Below, piece after piece: positions 52,751-61,487 of a DNA stretch of 64,000 bases. Every line of letters begins with the position of its first letter. Positions within the stretch are counted from its first letter, which is position 1. Source of the stretch: Chryseobacterium sp. H1D6B (GTDB lineage Bacteria; Bacteroidota; Bacteroidia; Flavobacteriales; Weeksellaceae); the NCBI RefSeq assembly GCF_029892445.1, contig NZ_JARXVJ010000001.1:4464001-4528000 (forward strand). The letters run 5' to 3'. The position numbers and the translations under genes were made by a program. Under the pieces are notes generated by a model. That model had not been told where the DNA came from. It was given only the letters and a program-made list of their open reading frames with translations, and made no database searches.

Positions 52751-53749
52751 ATGAGTACTACTAAAAATAAATGGCTGGTTCCGCTGGCATTTACCAACAT
52801 CTATGTAATCTGGGGAATAACATTCCTCGCCATATCATTTGGATTAAAAGGATTTCCGCCTTTTATTCTATCAGGCTTCCGATTTCTTGCCGCTGGAATA
52901 CTGCTGTTCGGCTATTTGTCTGCTAAAGGAGAGAAAGCAAATTCATTGGTCAACTGGCGGAAAAATGCCATTACAGGAATCCTTATTCTTACAGGAGGGA
53001 CAGGACTTGTAGCCTGGGGTGAGCAGTATGTAACCGCTTCTGAGGCAGCCATTTCTATTGCTACAGGACCCTTTTGGTTTATTGCCATCGATAAAAAGAA
53101 CTGGAAATATTATTTCTCGGATAAATTTATTCCTATAGGATTAGTGATAGGCTTTGTGGGGCTTGTTCTGTTCTTAAACGGGAGTGTCAATTCAAGTTCA
53201 GCTCACTCCACTGTTAATGGTTCGCTGAGACTGACAGCATTTATAGTTTTGGCACTGAGTTCCGTTGCCTGGGTTTTAGGATCTTTATATTCTAAAAAAA
53301 ATCCGGCCGGCCATTCTACTTTTATGAATATTGCACAGCAGCTCATCGTTGCCGGTCTGGCCTCTTTCCTGATCGCATCTTTCAGAAATGAATGGAATCA
53401 TTTTTCTATCCCGGCAATTCCATTGTCAGCATGGTTAGGAGTATTATTTCTGGTTTTCTTCGGGTCTATTGCCGCCTATATTTCATATATCTGGCTGTTG
53501 TCTGTAAAACCTGCGGCATTAGTGAGCACCCATACTTACATCAACCCGATTGTGACCGTATTAGCAGGCTGGATTATTGCAAACCAGACCATCAATGGAA
53601 GCCAGCTTTACGGCCTGTCTGTGATATTAATCGGAGTGCTGCTTACCAATGTGACGAAATATTTCAGACTGTCAAAACGGTCAAAAGTAAAAATAAGAAG
53701 AGCTGTAAAGCGTTTAAATAAATTTAATAAACCTTATCAGCCAATATAG
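52751..53749 (+). CDS. EamA/DMT family permease
   Basis: This 332-residue inner-membrane protein has ten predicted helices arranged as two EamA repeats (first repeat about residues 12-150, second about 160-300) and ends in a basic tail (KRSKVKIRRAVKRLNKF). The family moves small metabolites, often exporting amino acids or their derivatives. It is the first gene after the Met/Cys leader and lies 22 bases before metN, so its substrate is probably methionine, cysteine or a related thiol; that is inference from context. Confidence 0.88.
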   Translation: MSTTKNKWLVPLAFTNIYVIWGITFLAISFGLKGFPPFILSGFRFLAAGILLFGYLSAKGEKANSLVNWRKNAITGILILTGGTGLVAWGEQYVTASEAAISIATGPFWFIAIDKKNWKYYFSDKFIPIGLVIGFVGLVLFLNGSVNSSSAHSTVNGSLRLTAFIVLALSSVAWVLGSLYSKKNPAGHSTFMNIAQQLIVAGLASFLIASFRNEWNHFSIPAIPLSAWLGVLFLVFFGSIAAYISYIWLLSVKPAALVSTHTYINPIVTVLAGWIIANQTINGSQLYGLSVILIGVLLTNVTKYFRLSKRSKVKIRRAVKRLNKFNKPYQPI

Positions 53750-53771
53750 TTATAATGAAGACAAAGATAAA

Positions 53772-54800
53772 ATGATAGAGATTAAAAACATTTCAAAAAC
53801 ATTCCATCAAAAAAAGCAGTCTTTTAAGGCTCTAGAGGATGTAAGCCTGAGTATTGAGCAGGGCGACATTGTGGGAATCATAGGATTTTCAGGAGCCGGA
53901 AAAAGTACCTTGATCCGTTCTGTAAATCTTCTGGAAAGACCTGATGAAGGACAGATCATCATCAACGGAAAGGATTTCATGAAATTAAGTTCAAAACAAC
54001 TTGCCCAAGAGCGCAAAAAAATAGGAATGATCTTCCAGCATTTTAATCTGCTTTCCTCCAGAACTGTTTTTGAAAATGTAGCGCTGCCGTTAGAATTAGA
54101 CAACACAAGCAAAAGTGAAATTCAGAGAAAGGTTAATGAGCTTCTAAAAATCGTTGGACTAGAAGACAAAGCTGATAATTATCCCAGAAGTCTTTCGGGC
54201 GGACAGAAACAAAGGGTTGCTATTGCAAGAGCATTAGCCAATGATCCTTATCTTCTTCTATGTGACGAAGCAACAAGTGCTCTAGATCCTGCTACAACGC
54301 AGTCGATTTTACAATTATTACGTGACATCAACCAGCGCCTGGGAATTACCATCTTATTAATTACCCACGAAATGGAAGTGATCAAATCAGTCTGCAACCA
54401 CGTTGCTGTGATAGACAAAGGAAAAGTTCTTACAAAAGGAACTTTACAGGAAATTATTTCGGACAGAGAAAATCCGATTATTAAACAATTTATAAACTCA
54501 GGAGTGATGACTATCCCCCAAGAATTAAATAAAAAACTGCAGAAAGAACCGGGTGCCGGCTTATTTCCGCTTGTTGAAGTAGAACTTAACGAACAAATTA
54601 CAGTTGAGAAACTCTTATCAAAAATTTACGATGAGTACAAAATTCCTTACAGACTTTTAAAAGCTGATCTGGAATATCTCGGTGATTCCAATTTCGGAAA
54701 ACTGCTGCTTCAGCTTCAGGGAGAAACTGAAGAGAATCAGAAATTGATCTATTATTTTAACCAAAATAAAATTCAAAATACAGTAAAGGGTTATGCTTAA
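53772..54800 (+). CDS. metN: Methionine ABC transporter ATPase
   Basis: MetN powers uptake of D- and L-methionine. Walker A GFSGAGKST is at residues 38-46, signature LSGGQ at 141-145 and Walker B LLLCDEATS at 161-169. The C-terminal NIL domain (about 262-335, VEVELNEQITVEKLL onward) is the methionine-binding regulatory domain that mediates transinhibition in E. coli MetN. At 342 residues it is full length. Its last eight bases overlap metI, showing translational coupling. Confidence 0.95.
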   Translation: MIEIKNISKTFHQKKQSFKALEDVSLSIEQGDIVGIIGFSGAGKSTLIRSVNLLERPDEGQIIINGKDFMKLSSKQLAQERKKIGMIFQHFNLLSSRTVFENVALPLELDNTSKSEIQRKVNELLKIVGLEDKADNYPRSLSGGQKQRVAIARALANDPYLLLCDEATSALDPATTQSILQLLRDINQRLGITILLITHEMEVIKSVCNHVAVIDKGKVLTKGTLQEIISDRENPIIKQFINSGVMTIPQELNKKLQKEPGAGLFPLVEVELNEQITVEKLLSKIYDEYKIPYRLLKADLEYLGDSNFGKLLLQLQGETEENQKLIYYFNQNKIQNTVKGYA

Positions 54801-55449
54801 CGATACAGTGATACAGCTTTTATCAAAAGGAGTTTGGGAAACGATTTTTATGACTTTCGTTTCGGGATTTTTCGGATTTGTTTTAGGACTTCCTGTCGGG
54901 ATCTTATTGTTCATCACTAAAAAAGGACAGCTTCTGGAAAACATTTATTACAATAAAATTTTATCTGTTTTAGTCAATATCTTCCGTTCTATTCCATTTA
55001 TCATTCTTATTGTCTGGATGATTCCTTTTACAAGAGCTTTGGTAGGAACTTCCATTGGTGTTTATGCCGCTTTGGTACCGCTGAGCATCGGTGCTGCTCC
55101 GTTTATTGCAAGGCTGGTAGAGAACAGTCTTCTTGAAGTTCCGAACGGTCTGATTGAAACCGCAAGAGCCCTGGGTGCATCACCGTTCCAGATCATTAAA
55201 AAAGTACTGCTGCCGGAAGCACTTCCTTCACTGGTCAATAATGCGAGTATCACATTGATCACTTTAGTCGGATATTCGGCTATGGGAGGAGCTGTAGGAG
55301 CCGGCGGACTGGGACAGATCGGATATCAGTATGGATATATCGGATATGATGCAGTGATCATGAACGTTGTGCTTGGTTTATTGGTGGCTCTTGTGTTTAT
55401 TATTCAATTTGCGGGAGACCGATTGGCTAAGAGATTTGATCATAGATAG
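54793..55449 (+). CDS. metI: Methionine ABC transporter permease
   Basis: The 218-residue inner-membrane permease has five predicted helices and the EAA coupling loop ARALGASPFQIIKKVLLPEA that contacts MetN. The sequence and length match MetI. The ATG at 54793 overlaps the end of metN. The binding-protein gene metQ lies 780 bases downstream, beyond an array of repeats, rather than directly adjacent. Confidence 0.95.
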   Translation: MLNDTVIQLLSKGVWETIFMTFVSGFFGFVLGLPVGILLFITKKGQLLENIYYNKILSVLVNIFRSIPFIILIVWMIPFTRALVGTSIGVYAALVPLSIGAAPFIARLVENSLLEVPNGLIETARALGASPFQIIKKVLLPEALPSLVNNASITLITLVGYSAMGGAVGAGGLGQIGYQYGYIGYDAVIMNVVLGLLVALVFIIQFAGDRLAKRFDHR

Positions 55450-55576
55450 TTTTAATACGTTAGCAGCAAAGGCGCAAGGATTCTATCTCCGATAAAATTT
55501 TGATTGAGTATATTCTTCAGAATAAAGCATCAGGTATTTTTTCATTGACTACGTTGAACGTTCGATTTCAGAATGA
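55450..55576 (+). other. Spacer after metI with a decayed repeat copy
   Basis: No gene. CAAAGGCGCAAGGATT near 55467 and the following ATCTCCGATAAAATTTTGAT resemble the unit of the 33805-34650 array. Confidence 0.5.
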
Positions 55577-56167
55577 AGTGAATGAACAGTGAAGAATCTC
55601 ATAGTAAAACAGAGATTTCTCCTACCGTCGAAATGACAGCAGACTTAAAAGGATTCTTTGTGAAGAAGCAGAAATTTTAAAACGGTCTGTCGATTGTCAT
55701 TCAGAACGGAGCAAAGAGCAGTGAAGAATCTCATAGTAAAACAGAGATTTCTCCTACCGTTGAAATGACAGCAGACTTAAAAGGATTCTTTGTGATGAAA
55801 CAGAGATTTTAAAACGGTCTGTCGATTGTCATTCAGAACGGAGCAAAGCGCAGTGAAGAATCTTTTATGCAAATAGAGATTTCTCCTACCGTCGAAATGA
55901 CAGCAGACTTAAAAGAATTCTTTGTGAAGAAGCAGAGATTTTAAAACGGTCTGTCGGTTGTCATTCAGAACGGAGCAAAGCGCAGTGAAGAATCTTTTAT
56001 GCAAATAGAGATTTCTCCTACCGTCGAAATGACAGCAGACTTAAAAGAATTCTTTGTGAAGAAGCAGAGATTTTAAAACGGTCTGTCGGTTGTCATTCAG
56101 AACGGAGCAAAGCGCAGTGAAGAATCTCATACTAAAACAGAGATTTCTCCTACCGTCGAAATGACAA
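55577..56167. repeat. 132-bp tandem repeat array between metI and metQ
   Basis: The anchor AGATTTCTCCTACCGT recurs at 55613, 55745, 55877, 56009 and 56141, an exact 132-bp period. The copies differ at few positions; two share TTTTATGCAAATAG where others have CTCATAGTAAAACAG. In each unit TTGTCATTCAGAACGGAG can pair imperfectly with CTCCTACCGTCGAAATGACA, forming a long hairpin-like element of about 80 bases. The spacers are repeats themselves, so this is not a CRISPR array. Positions 56168-56229 show nothing further. Confidence 0.9.
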
Positions 56168-56229
56168 TGTATTTTAATGTTAGTCTTTAAAGCTTAACTC
56201 AATAATTTTAATTTAAAATAATATAAATA

Positions 56230-57039
56230 ATGAAAAAAACAAAAATTTTCAGCTTATTAGCAGCTGGTCTACTTCTTTTTAACGCATGTAATTCATCAAA
56301 AAAAGAAGACCCAAACTTTATTAAAGTAGGAATTACATCAGGCCCTGAACAGGAAATTGCAGAAACAGCTAAAAAAGTAGCTAAAGAAAAGTATAATCTT
56401 GAAGTGGAGCTCGTTTCTTTCAATGATTATGTAGTACCGAATGAAGCTTTAAATAACGGCGATATTGATGCCAATGCCTTTCAGCACGTCCCTTATCTTC
56501 GGGAGCAGTCTAAACAAAGAGGCTATAAATTAGCAGTTGTGGGCAATACTTTTGTATATCCGATCGTTGCTTATTCTAAAAAAATAAAAAATATTAATGA
56601 CCTTCAAAACGGAAGCACCATTGTAATTCCAAATGATCCTACCAACGGCGGACGTTCACTTTTACTGCTGCAGAAGAATGGTTTGTTAAAGCTGAAAGAA
56701 AATGTCGGTTTATTACCAAAAGTTACTGATATCGCTGAGAATCCGAAACAATTGAAAATCATTGAAATTGAGGCGCCGCAGCTTCCGAGAGTTTTGGATG
56801 ACAAAGAAGTAGTTATTGCAATTATCAACAATAATTTTGCGGCACAGGCTGGATTAGATTCCAACAAATATGGCATTTTGAAAGAAGATAAGAACTCTCC
56901 TTATGTGAATGTTATCGTTTCAAGAGAGGATAATAAAAACACGGATAAGATTAAAAACTTTGTGAAAGCTTATGAATCCGAGGAGGTTTTGAAAAAAGCT
57001 GAAGAAGTATTTAAAGGCGGAGCTGTAAAAGGCTGGTAA
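56230..57039 (+). CDS. metQ: Methionine-binding lipoprotein (NlpA family)
   Basis: MetQ captures methionine for the MetNI importer. A lipoprotein signal peptide ends in the lipobox LFNAC with Cys20. The mature chain shows the NlpA family segments: VGITSGPEQEIAETAKKVAKEKYNLEVELVSFNDYV in outline, NEALNNGDIDANAFQHVPYL and the ligand-binding IPNDPTNGGRSL. At 269 residues it is full length. It is oriented with metNI but separated from them by the 132-bp repeat array, so it may be expressed at a different level. Confidence 0.94.
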   Translation: MKKTKIFSLLAAGLLLFNACNSSKKEDPNFIKVGITSGPEQEIAETAKKVAKEKYNLEVELVSFNDYVVPNEALNNGDIDANAFQHVPYLREQSKQRGYKLAVVGNTFVYPIVAYSKKIKNINDLQNGSTIVIPNDPTNGGRSLLLLQKNGLLKLKENVGLLPKVTDIAENPKQLKIIEIEAPQLPRVLDDKEVVIAIINNNFAAQAGLDSNKYGILKEDKNSPYVNVIVSREDNKNTDKIKNFVKAYESEEVLKKAEEVFKGGAVKGW

Positions 57040-57307
57040 CGATAATTAAAAACATTTTTTGAGTTAAGTTTCTCGATACACTCCATTTCATTCCTATATT
57101 CTAAGTGAATGATATTAGTTCAAAAAAATTAGTTCCGTGTCATTTCGAGTGAAGTTATTTGGAATGGAAAATGATTTTGTAACGAGAAACTTTTACATGA
57201 AAAGACACTTATTCTAACTAGAAATCGGTGCACATGATTAAAGTTTACAATAGTGAGTGAGAACTGGTTATAAATAACCATTTATTGATAAATCTTATTT
57301 TCTCAAC
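57040..57307. other. Intergenic region with an inverted-repeat element
   Basis: No gene is visible. AAGTTTCTCG (57066-57075) and CGAGAAACTT (57183-57192) bound a 127-bp segment that also contains GTCATTTCGAGTGAAGT, reminiscent of the dispersed flavobacterial element in the 132-bp array. Confidence 0.5.
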
Positions 57308-57336
57308 TTGGGATAATAAAAATTTGCTTATTTTTG
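57308..57336 (+). promoter_or_regulatory. Promoter of the second GH3 gene
   Basis: TTG (57308-57310), an 18-bp spacer and TATTTTTG (57329-57336) fit the Bacteroidota promoter. The ATG follows 25 bases downstream. Confidence 0.6.
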
Positions 57337-57361
57337 TTAGCAATCAATAAAAAGGTTTTTT

Positions 57362-59623
57362 ATGTTAAAGAAAACTGCCATAGTAAGTCTTTTCACTCTT
57401 ATTTCATTTTCTTCAATGGCTCAAACTAATACTCTGCCCATCTATTTAGATGAATCCAAACCTGTTGAACAGCGTGTTCAGGATGCACTTTCCAGAATGA
57501 CGCTGGAAGAAAAGGTAGCAATGCTTCATGCACAGTCAAAATTCAGTTCTCCGGGAGTTCCAAGATTGGGAATTCCTGAGTTTTGGACTACTGACGGCCC
57601 TCACGGCGTACGTCCGGAAGTAATGTGGGACGAATGGAACCAGGCCGGCTGGACGAATGACTCTATCATCGCCTACCCTGCTTTAACCGCTTTATCTGCA
57701 ACATGGAATAAAAAAATGTCATGGAATTACGGTAAAGCTTTAGGAGAAGAAGCACGATACAGAAAAAAAGATATTCTTCTGGGACCTGGAGTTAATATTT
57801 ACAGAACTCCATTAAACGGAAGAAACTTCGAATATATGGGCGAAGATCCTTATCTGACCTCTAAAATGGTTGTTCCTTATATTCAAGGAGTCCAGTCAAA
57901 CGGCGTAGCTACAAGTGTAAAACATTTTGCACTTAATAATCAGGAGATGTTCCGCCACACGAGCAACGTGAATATCGATGACAGAACGCTGTATGAAATT
58001 TATCTTCCGCCTTTCAAAGCGGCAGTTACAGAAGGTGATTCATGGACGATTATGGGCGCTTATGACATGTATAAAAACCAATATGCAAGCCAGAACCAAT
58101 ATCTTTTGAATGATATTTTAAAAGGAGAATGGAAATATAAAGGGGTTGTAGTTTCAGACTGGGGTGCTGTAAACAATACTGAACAAGCCGTACACAACGG
58201 ATTAGATCTTGAATTCGGCAGCTGGACCAACGGACTTTCTGCTGGAACTAAAAATGCTTATGATAATTATTATTTAGCGAAACCTTATTTAGATTTAATT
58301 AAATCCGGGAAAGCTGATACTAAAGAACTGGATGACAAGGTAAGCAGACTGCTTCATTTAGCCTATAAAACTACAATGAACAGAAATAAACCTTTCGGAA
58401 ATATTGCTTCTGAAGAACATAAAGCTGTTGCAAAGGAGATTGGTGAAGAAGGAATCGTTTTATTAAAAAATCAAGGAAACGTATTACCTATCGATCTTTC
58501 TAAAACGAAAAAAATTGCTGTTATCGGAGAAAATGCCATCAAGATCATGACGGTAGGCGGCGGTTCTTCTTCTTTAAAAGTGAAATATGAAACCTTACCT
58601 TTAGAAGGAATCAAAGCAAGATTCGGGAAACAGGCAGATGTGCAGTATGCAAGAGGATATGTTGGAGATACGGGCGGAGAATATAACGGTGTAAAATCCG
58701 GACAGGATCTAAAAGACAGCCGTTCTGAAACCGAATTATTAAATGAAGCTGTAGAATTAGCCAAAAAATCTGATTTCGTGGTTTTTGTAGGCGGATTAAA
58801 TAAAAGTGATTTTCAGGACAGTGAAGGAAACGACCGAAAGAGTTTAGGACTTCCTTACAATCAGGACCACGTGATTGAAGCGCTGGCTAAAGCGAATAAA
58901 AACCTTGCAGTAGTTCTTGTTTCCGGGAATGCGGTGTCTATGCCTTGGGTAAAAGAGGTTCCTTCTATTCTTCAGTCATGGTATCTGGGTTCTGAAGCCG
59001 GAAATTCTATTGCTGCTATTTTAGCAGGTGATGCCAATCCTTCAGGAAAACTGCCGTTCTCTTTCCCTGTGAAGCTTGAAGATAATTCAGCTCATCAATT
59101 AGGAGAATATCCTGGAAATAAAGAGGAATTAGCTGCCGGAAAAGGAAAAGACCAGAAAAACCCAATCAATATCACTTACAATGAGGGAATTTTTGTCGGC
59201 TACCGCTGGCATGATACTAAAAAGATCAAACCTTTATTCAGTTTCGGACATGGATTGAGCTACACGACTTTTGAGTTTGGAAAAGCAAAAGCTGATAAAA
59301 CAACGATGTCTCAGGATGACAAGATCACATTCACTGTAACCGTTAAAAATACAGGAAAAAAAGCAGGTGCAGAAGTTGCCCAGCTTTACATCAGTGATCT
59401 GAAATCTTCTGTTCCGCGTCCTCTAAAAGAACTGAAAGGTTTTGAAAAAGTATTTTTAAACCCGGGAGAACAGAAAGAAGTAAGTATTACGATCGATAAA
59501 ACAGCTTTAAGTTATTTCGATGCGGCTAAACATGACTGGGTCGCTGAACCCGGTGATTTTGAAGCCCTTATCGGAAATTCTTCTGATGCGATTAAAACAA
59601 AGGTGAAGTTTACTTTGAAGTAG
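57362..59623 (+). CDS. Glycoside hydrolase family 3 beta-glycosidase
   Basis: This 753-residue secreted enzyme has a signal peptide (SSMAQ, residue 20), the GH3 N-domain with TDGPHGVR and nucleophile Asp266 in VVVSDWGAV, the alpha/beta sandwich domain (IAVIGENA onward), and a C-terminal fibronectin-III-like domain (FSFGHGLSYTTFEF to the end). It has no PA14 domain. It should release glucose or xylose from the non-reducing end of oligosaccharides in the periplasm. Unlike the GH3-PA14 gene at 4811-7486, its frame is intact. Confidence 0.94.
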   Translation: MLKKTAIVSLFTLISFSSMAQTNTLPIYLDESKPVEQRVQDALSRMTLEEKVAMLHAQSKFSSPGVPRLGIPEFWTTDGPHGVRPEVMWDEWNQAGWTNDSIIAYPALTALSATWNKKMSWNYGKALGEEARYRKKDILLGPGVNIYRTPLNGRNFEYMGEDPYLTSKMVVPYIQGVQSNGVATSVKHFALNNQEMFRHTSNVNIDDRTLYEIYLPPFKAAVTEGDSWTIMGAYDMYKNQYASQNQYLLNDILKGEWKYKGVVVSDWGAVNNTEQAVHNGLDLEFGSWTNGLSAGTKNAYDNYYLAKPYLDLIKSGKADTKELDDKVSRLLHLAYKTTMNRNKPFGNIASEEHKAVAKEIGEEGIVLLKNQGNVLPIDLSKTKKIAVIGENAIKIMTVGGGSSSLKVKYETLPLEGIKARFGKQADVQYARGYVGDTGGEYNGVKSGQDLKDSRSETELLNEAVELAKKSDFVVFVGGLNKSDFQDSEGNDRKSLGLPYNQDHVIEALAKANKNLAVVLVSGNAVSMPWVKEVPSILQSWYLGSEAGNSIAAILAGDANPSGKLPFSFPVKLEDNSAHQLGEYPGNKEELAAGKGKDQKNPINITYNEGIFVGYRWHDTKKIKPLFSFGHGLSYTTFEFGKAKADKTTMSQDDKITFTVTVKNTGKKAGAEVAQLYISDLKSSVPRPLKELKGFEKVFLNPGEQKEVSITIDKTALSYFDAAKHDWVAEPGDFEALIGNSSDAIKTKVKFTLK

Positions 59624-59640
59624 ATTGATCTTCATCAATT

Positions 59641-59683
59641 AAAACAAACAGAGCTGTACCAATTGTGCAGCTCTGTTTGTTTT
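59641..59683 (+). terminator. Strong intrinsic terminator
   Basis: AAAACAAACAGAGCTG and CAGCTCTGTTTGTTTT form a perfect 16-bp stem around an 11-nt loop, 18 bases after the GH3 stop. Confidence 0.92.
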
Positions 59684-59753
59684 GTAGATACTTTAAGAAA
59701 GGATGTTATTTTGTAATGCCAATTCTTTTATTTTACGAATTTTATCTTCTTCA

Positions 59754-59876
59754 TTAATAAACAGTCTTATGATCTGTTTCATATTTTTTTCCTGTATCAT
59801 ATTTACTTAATGACATAAATTGACAATGTCCTTTAATCGAAATAAGTAACACTAAAATCAATATCTTAAATTTCAT
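59754..59876 (-). pseudogene. Truncated remnant of the immunity-like paralog family
   Basis: The ATG at 59876 starts a frame almost identical to the N-terminus of the protein at 60449-60916: same signal peptide and QFMSLSKYDTG. About 20 residues are then missing, the motif KYETDHKT follows, and a stop ends the frame after 40 residues. In another frame, 59693-59782 is open for 29 residues (KQIIRLFINEEDK and onward), of unknown origin. It is the promoter-distal end of the array and looks like a decayed copy. Confidence 0.75.
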
Positions 59877-59892
59877 ATCTGTGTCTACTTTA

Positions 59893-59918
59893 AAAGAGCA
59901 GCCATTTTGACTGCTCTT
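59893..59918 (-). terminator. Array hairpin 1
   Basis: AAAGAGCAG and CTGCTCTT pair around a 9-nt loop, with TTTT after it on the minus strand. Similar hairpins follow most genes of the array. Confidence 0.75.
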
Positions 59919-59924
59919 ACTTTT

Positions 59925-60401
59925 TTATTGATTGTCTTTTTCAGGTTTTCTACGATTACAATAGGTAATTTCTCCATCTTTAGGGTTGAATTTTTTTATA
60001 AATTTCATAAGCGTTGGGTTATTCGTAAATTTATAAGACCATTTTTTTGAAGAATCTTCTAAATCGATAACATCCAGTTTATTTAAGACTCTATCCCAAT
60101 AAGCAAAAGGAAGTTTTATTTCTTCTGGAGTATTTGGGAAATATCCTATAAAAAGATATTTTTTATTATAAAGCATAATATAAATAATATCATTCGTCTT
60201 GTTTTCATAAAGCTTTCTGTTTTCAGATGAAAAGAATGTTTTCTCATCTGTTACATATATTTTTCCTTTAATTTTATATATATTATAACCTTTATCATTT
60301 TTCTCGGTGAGCTTTTCAGAAAAAAGTTTATTCATATCGTTTAACTGACAGCTGACTTTTATTGAAGCTAATAAAATTAAAAAAAGCACTTTAAATTTCA
60401 T
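59925..60401 (-). CDS. Immunity-like array protein 1 (secreted, 158 residues)
   Basis: This member of the tandem family has a signal peptide (ending VSCQ). The family core is IYKIKGKIY, DEKTFFSSEN, ENKTND, YLFIGYFPN, then LDVIDLEDSSKKWSY and GEITYCN. The segment from YFPNTPEEI to KKWSY is identical, in protein, to that of the gene at 63039, whereas its N-terminal half (LFSEKLTEKND) resembles the genes at 60966 and 62526. It therefore looks like a recombinant. It lies downstream of a probable toxin gene on the same strand. I do not recognise the family; a periplasmic immunity role is inferred. Confidence 0.75.
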   Translation of the reverse strand: MKFKVLFLILLASIKVSCQLNDMNKLFSEKLTEKNDKGYNIYKIKGKIYVTDEKTFFSSENRKLYENKTNDIIYIMLYNKKYLFIGYFPNTPEEIKLPFAYWDRVLNKLDVIDLEDSSKKWSYKFTNNPTLMKFIKKFNPKDGEITYCNRRKPEKDNQ

Positions 60402-60412
60402 ATTGGTATTTT

Positions 60413-60440
60413 AAACGAGCAGCCATTTTGACTGCTCTTT
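60413..60440 (-). terminator. Array hairpin 2
   Basis: GAGCAG (60416-60421) pairs with CTGCTC (60432-60437), with A/T flanks. It sits just past the stop of the gene at 60449-60916. Confidence 0.7.
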
Positions 60441-60448
60441 CTTTTTTA

Positions 60449-60916
60449 TTATTGATTGCTTTTTTCAGGTTTTAAATGATTACAATAAGTTATATCTCCA
60501 TTTTCAGGATTAAAACTTTTTATATTTCCCATAGGAGACTTTTCTTTGAATTCATAAGTCCATTTTTTTGAGGCATCTTCGAGATCAATAACTTCTAATT
60601 TCCCGAGTGCTCTTACTTCATACGGTATCGCCATCATTCTTTGTTCTTGAGTGTTCGGATAATACCCTACAAACAAAAATCTTTTATCATAGATTACAAA
60701 TGAAATAATATTATCTGTGCTCTTTTTATAAATCATTTTATTTTCAGAAGAAAAAAAAGTTTTATGATCTGTTTCATATTTTGTTCCTTTGATCTTATAT
60801 ATAACAGCATTATCTGTTTCTCTATACTTTCCTGTGTCATATTTACTTAATGACATAAATTGACAATGTCCTTTAATCGAAATAAATAACACTAAAATCA
60901 ATATCTTAAATTTCAT
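60449..60916 (-). CDS. Immunity-like array protein 2 (secreted, 155 residues)
   Basis: Translation starts at the ATG at 60916 (MKFKILILVLFISIKGHCQ), which gives the family signal peptide; an in-frame ATG at 61030 would run into the preceding gene. The N-terminal half (SLSKYDTGKYRETDN) matches the gene at 62006. The centre (YYPNTQEQRMMAIPYE) resembles the frameshifted gene at 61488. The C-terminus (ITYCNHLKPEKSNQ) matches those at 62006 and 63039. Two Cys remain: one at the signal peptide end and one near the C-terminus. Inferred immunity-type protein. Confidence 0.75.
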   Translation of the reverse strand: MKFKILILVLFISIKGHCQFMSLSKYDTGKYRETDNAVIYKIKGTKYETDHKTFFSSENKMIYKKSTDNIISFVIYDKRFLFVGYYPNTQEQRMMAIPYEVRALGKLEVIDLEDASKKWTYEFKEKSPMGNIKSFNPENGDITYCNHLKPEKSNQ

Positions 60917-60930
60917 ATCTAATCTATTTA

Positions 60931-60957
60931 AAAGAGCAGCCATTTTGACTGCTCTTT
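60931..60957 (-). terminator. Array hairpin 3
   Basis: AAAGAGCAG and CTGCTCTTT pair around a 9-nt loop; it follows the stop codon of the gene at 60966-61439. Confidence 0.75.
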
Positions 60958-60965
60958 CTTTTCTA

Positions 60966-61439
60966 TTATTGATTATTCTTTTCAGGTTTATGACGATTAC
61001 AATAAAAAATATCACCGCTTTCTGAGTCAAAGGTTTTTATATCCTCCATACTTGTTTTTCTATCTAATTGATGCGTCCATTTCTTTGAAGGATCATCAAT
61101 ATCAATAATATCTAATCTATTTAAAGGTCTCGATTGATAGGCAAAAGGCATCATTCGTTGTTCTTCAGTATTAGGAAAATAGCCTACAAACAAATATTTT
61201 TTATTATACACCATAAAGTTAATTAAATCATTTGTTTTATTTTCGAAAATTTTTCTTTTTTCTGATGAAAAAAATGTTTTTTCATCTGTTTCATATATTT
61301 TTCCTTTAATTTTATATACATGATAGTTTTTATCATTTTTATCAGTAAGTTTTTCAGAAAAAAGCTTACTCATATTGTCTAGTTGACAGCTCGCTTTTAT
61401 AGAAATTAATAAAATTAAAAAAAGAACTTTAAATTTCAT
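60966..61439 (-). CDS. Immunity-like array protein 3 (secreted, 157 residues)
   Basis: Family member with signal peptide ending ASCQ. The N-terminal half (DNMSKLFSEK, NDKNYHVYKIKGK, FFSSEKRKIFENKTND) is nearly the same as in the gene at 62526, while the middle (EEQRMMPFAY) and the C-terminus (GDIFYCNRHKPEKNNQ) are distinct. Spacing to its neighbours is under 50 bases, so it should be on the same transcript, with hairpins between genes. Inferred immunity-type protein. Confidence 0.75.
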   Translation of the reverse strand: MKFKVLFLILLISIKASCQLDNMSKLFSEKLTDKNDKNYHVYKIKGKIYETDEKTFFSSEKRKIFENKTNDLINFMVYNKKYLFVGYFPNTEEQRMMPFAYQSRPLNRLDIIDIDDPSKKWTHQLDRKTSMEDIKTFDSESGDIFYCNRHKPEKNNQ

Positions 61440-61451
61440 ATTGATATCTTA

Positions 61452-61478
61452 AACGAGTAGTCAAATTGACTACTCGTT
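61452..61478 (-). terminator. Array hairpin 4, covarying version
   Basis: AACGAGTAGTCAA pairs with TTGACTACTCGTT. Compared with the GAGCAG/CTGCTC hairpins, both arms have changed together (GAGTAG/CTACTC), which keeps the stem paired. Confidence 0.75.
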
Positions 61479-61487
61479 ATTTTCTAT

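Noticed and set aside
55577..56167. Regularly spaced repeats that might be a CRISPR array
   Set aside because: The whole 132-bp unit repeats, including what would be spacers, and no cas genes are near.
60917..61030. Longer N-terminus for the gene at 60449-60916
   Set aside because: It would put 38 residues before the signal peptide and read through the hairpin and the end of the neighbouring gene.
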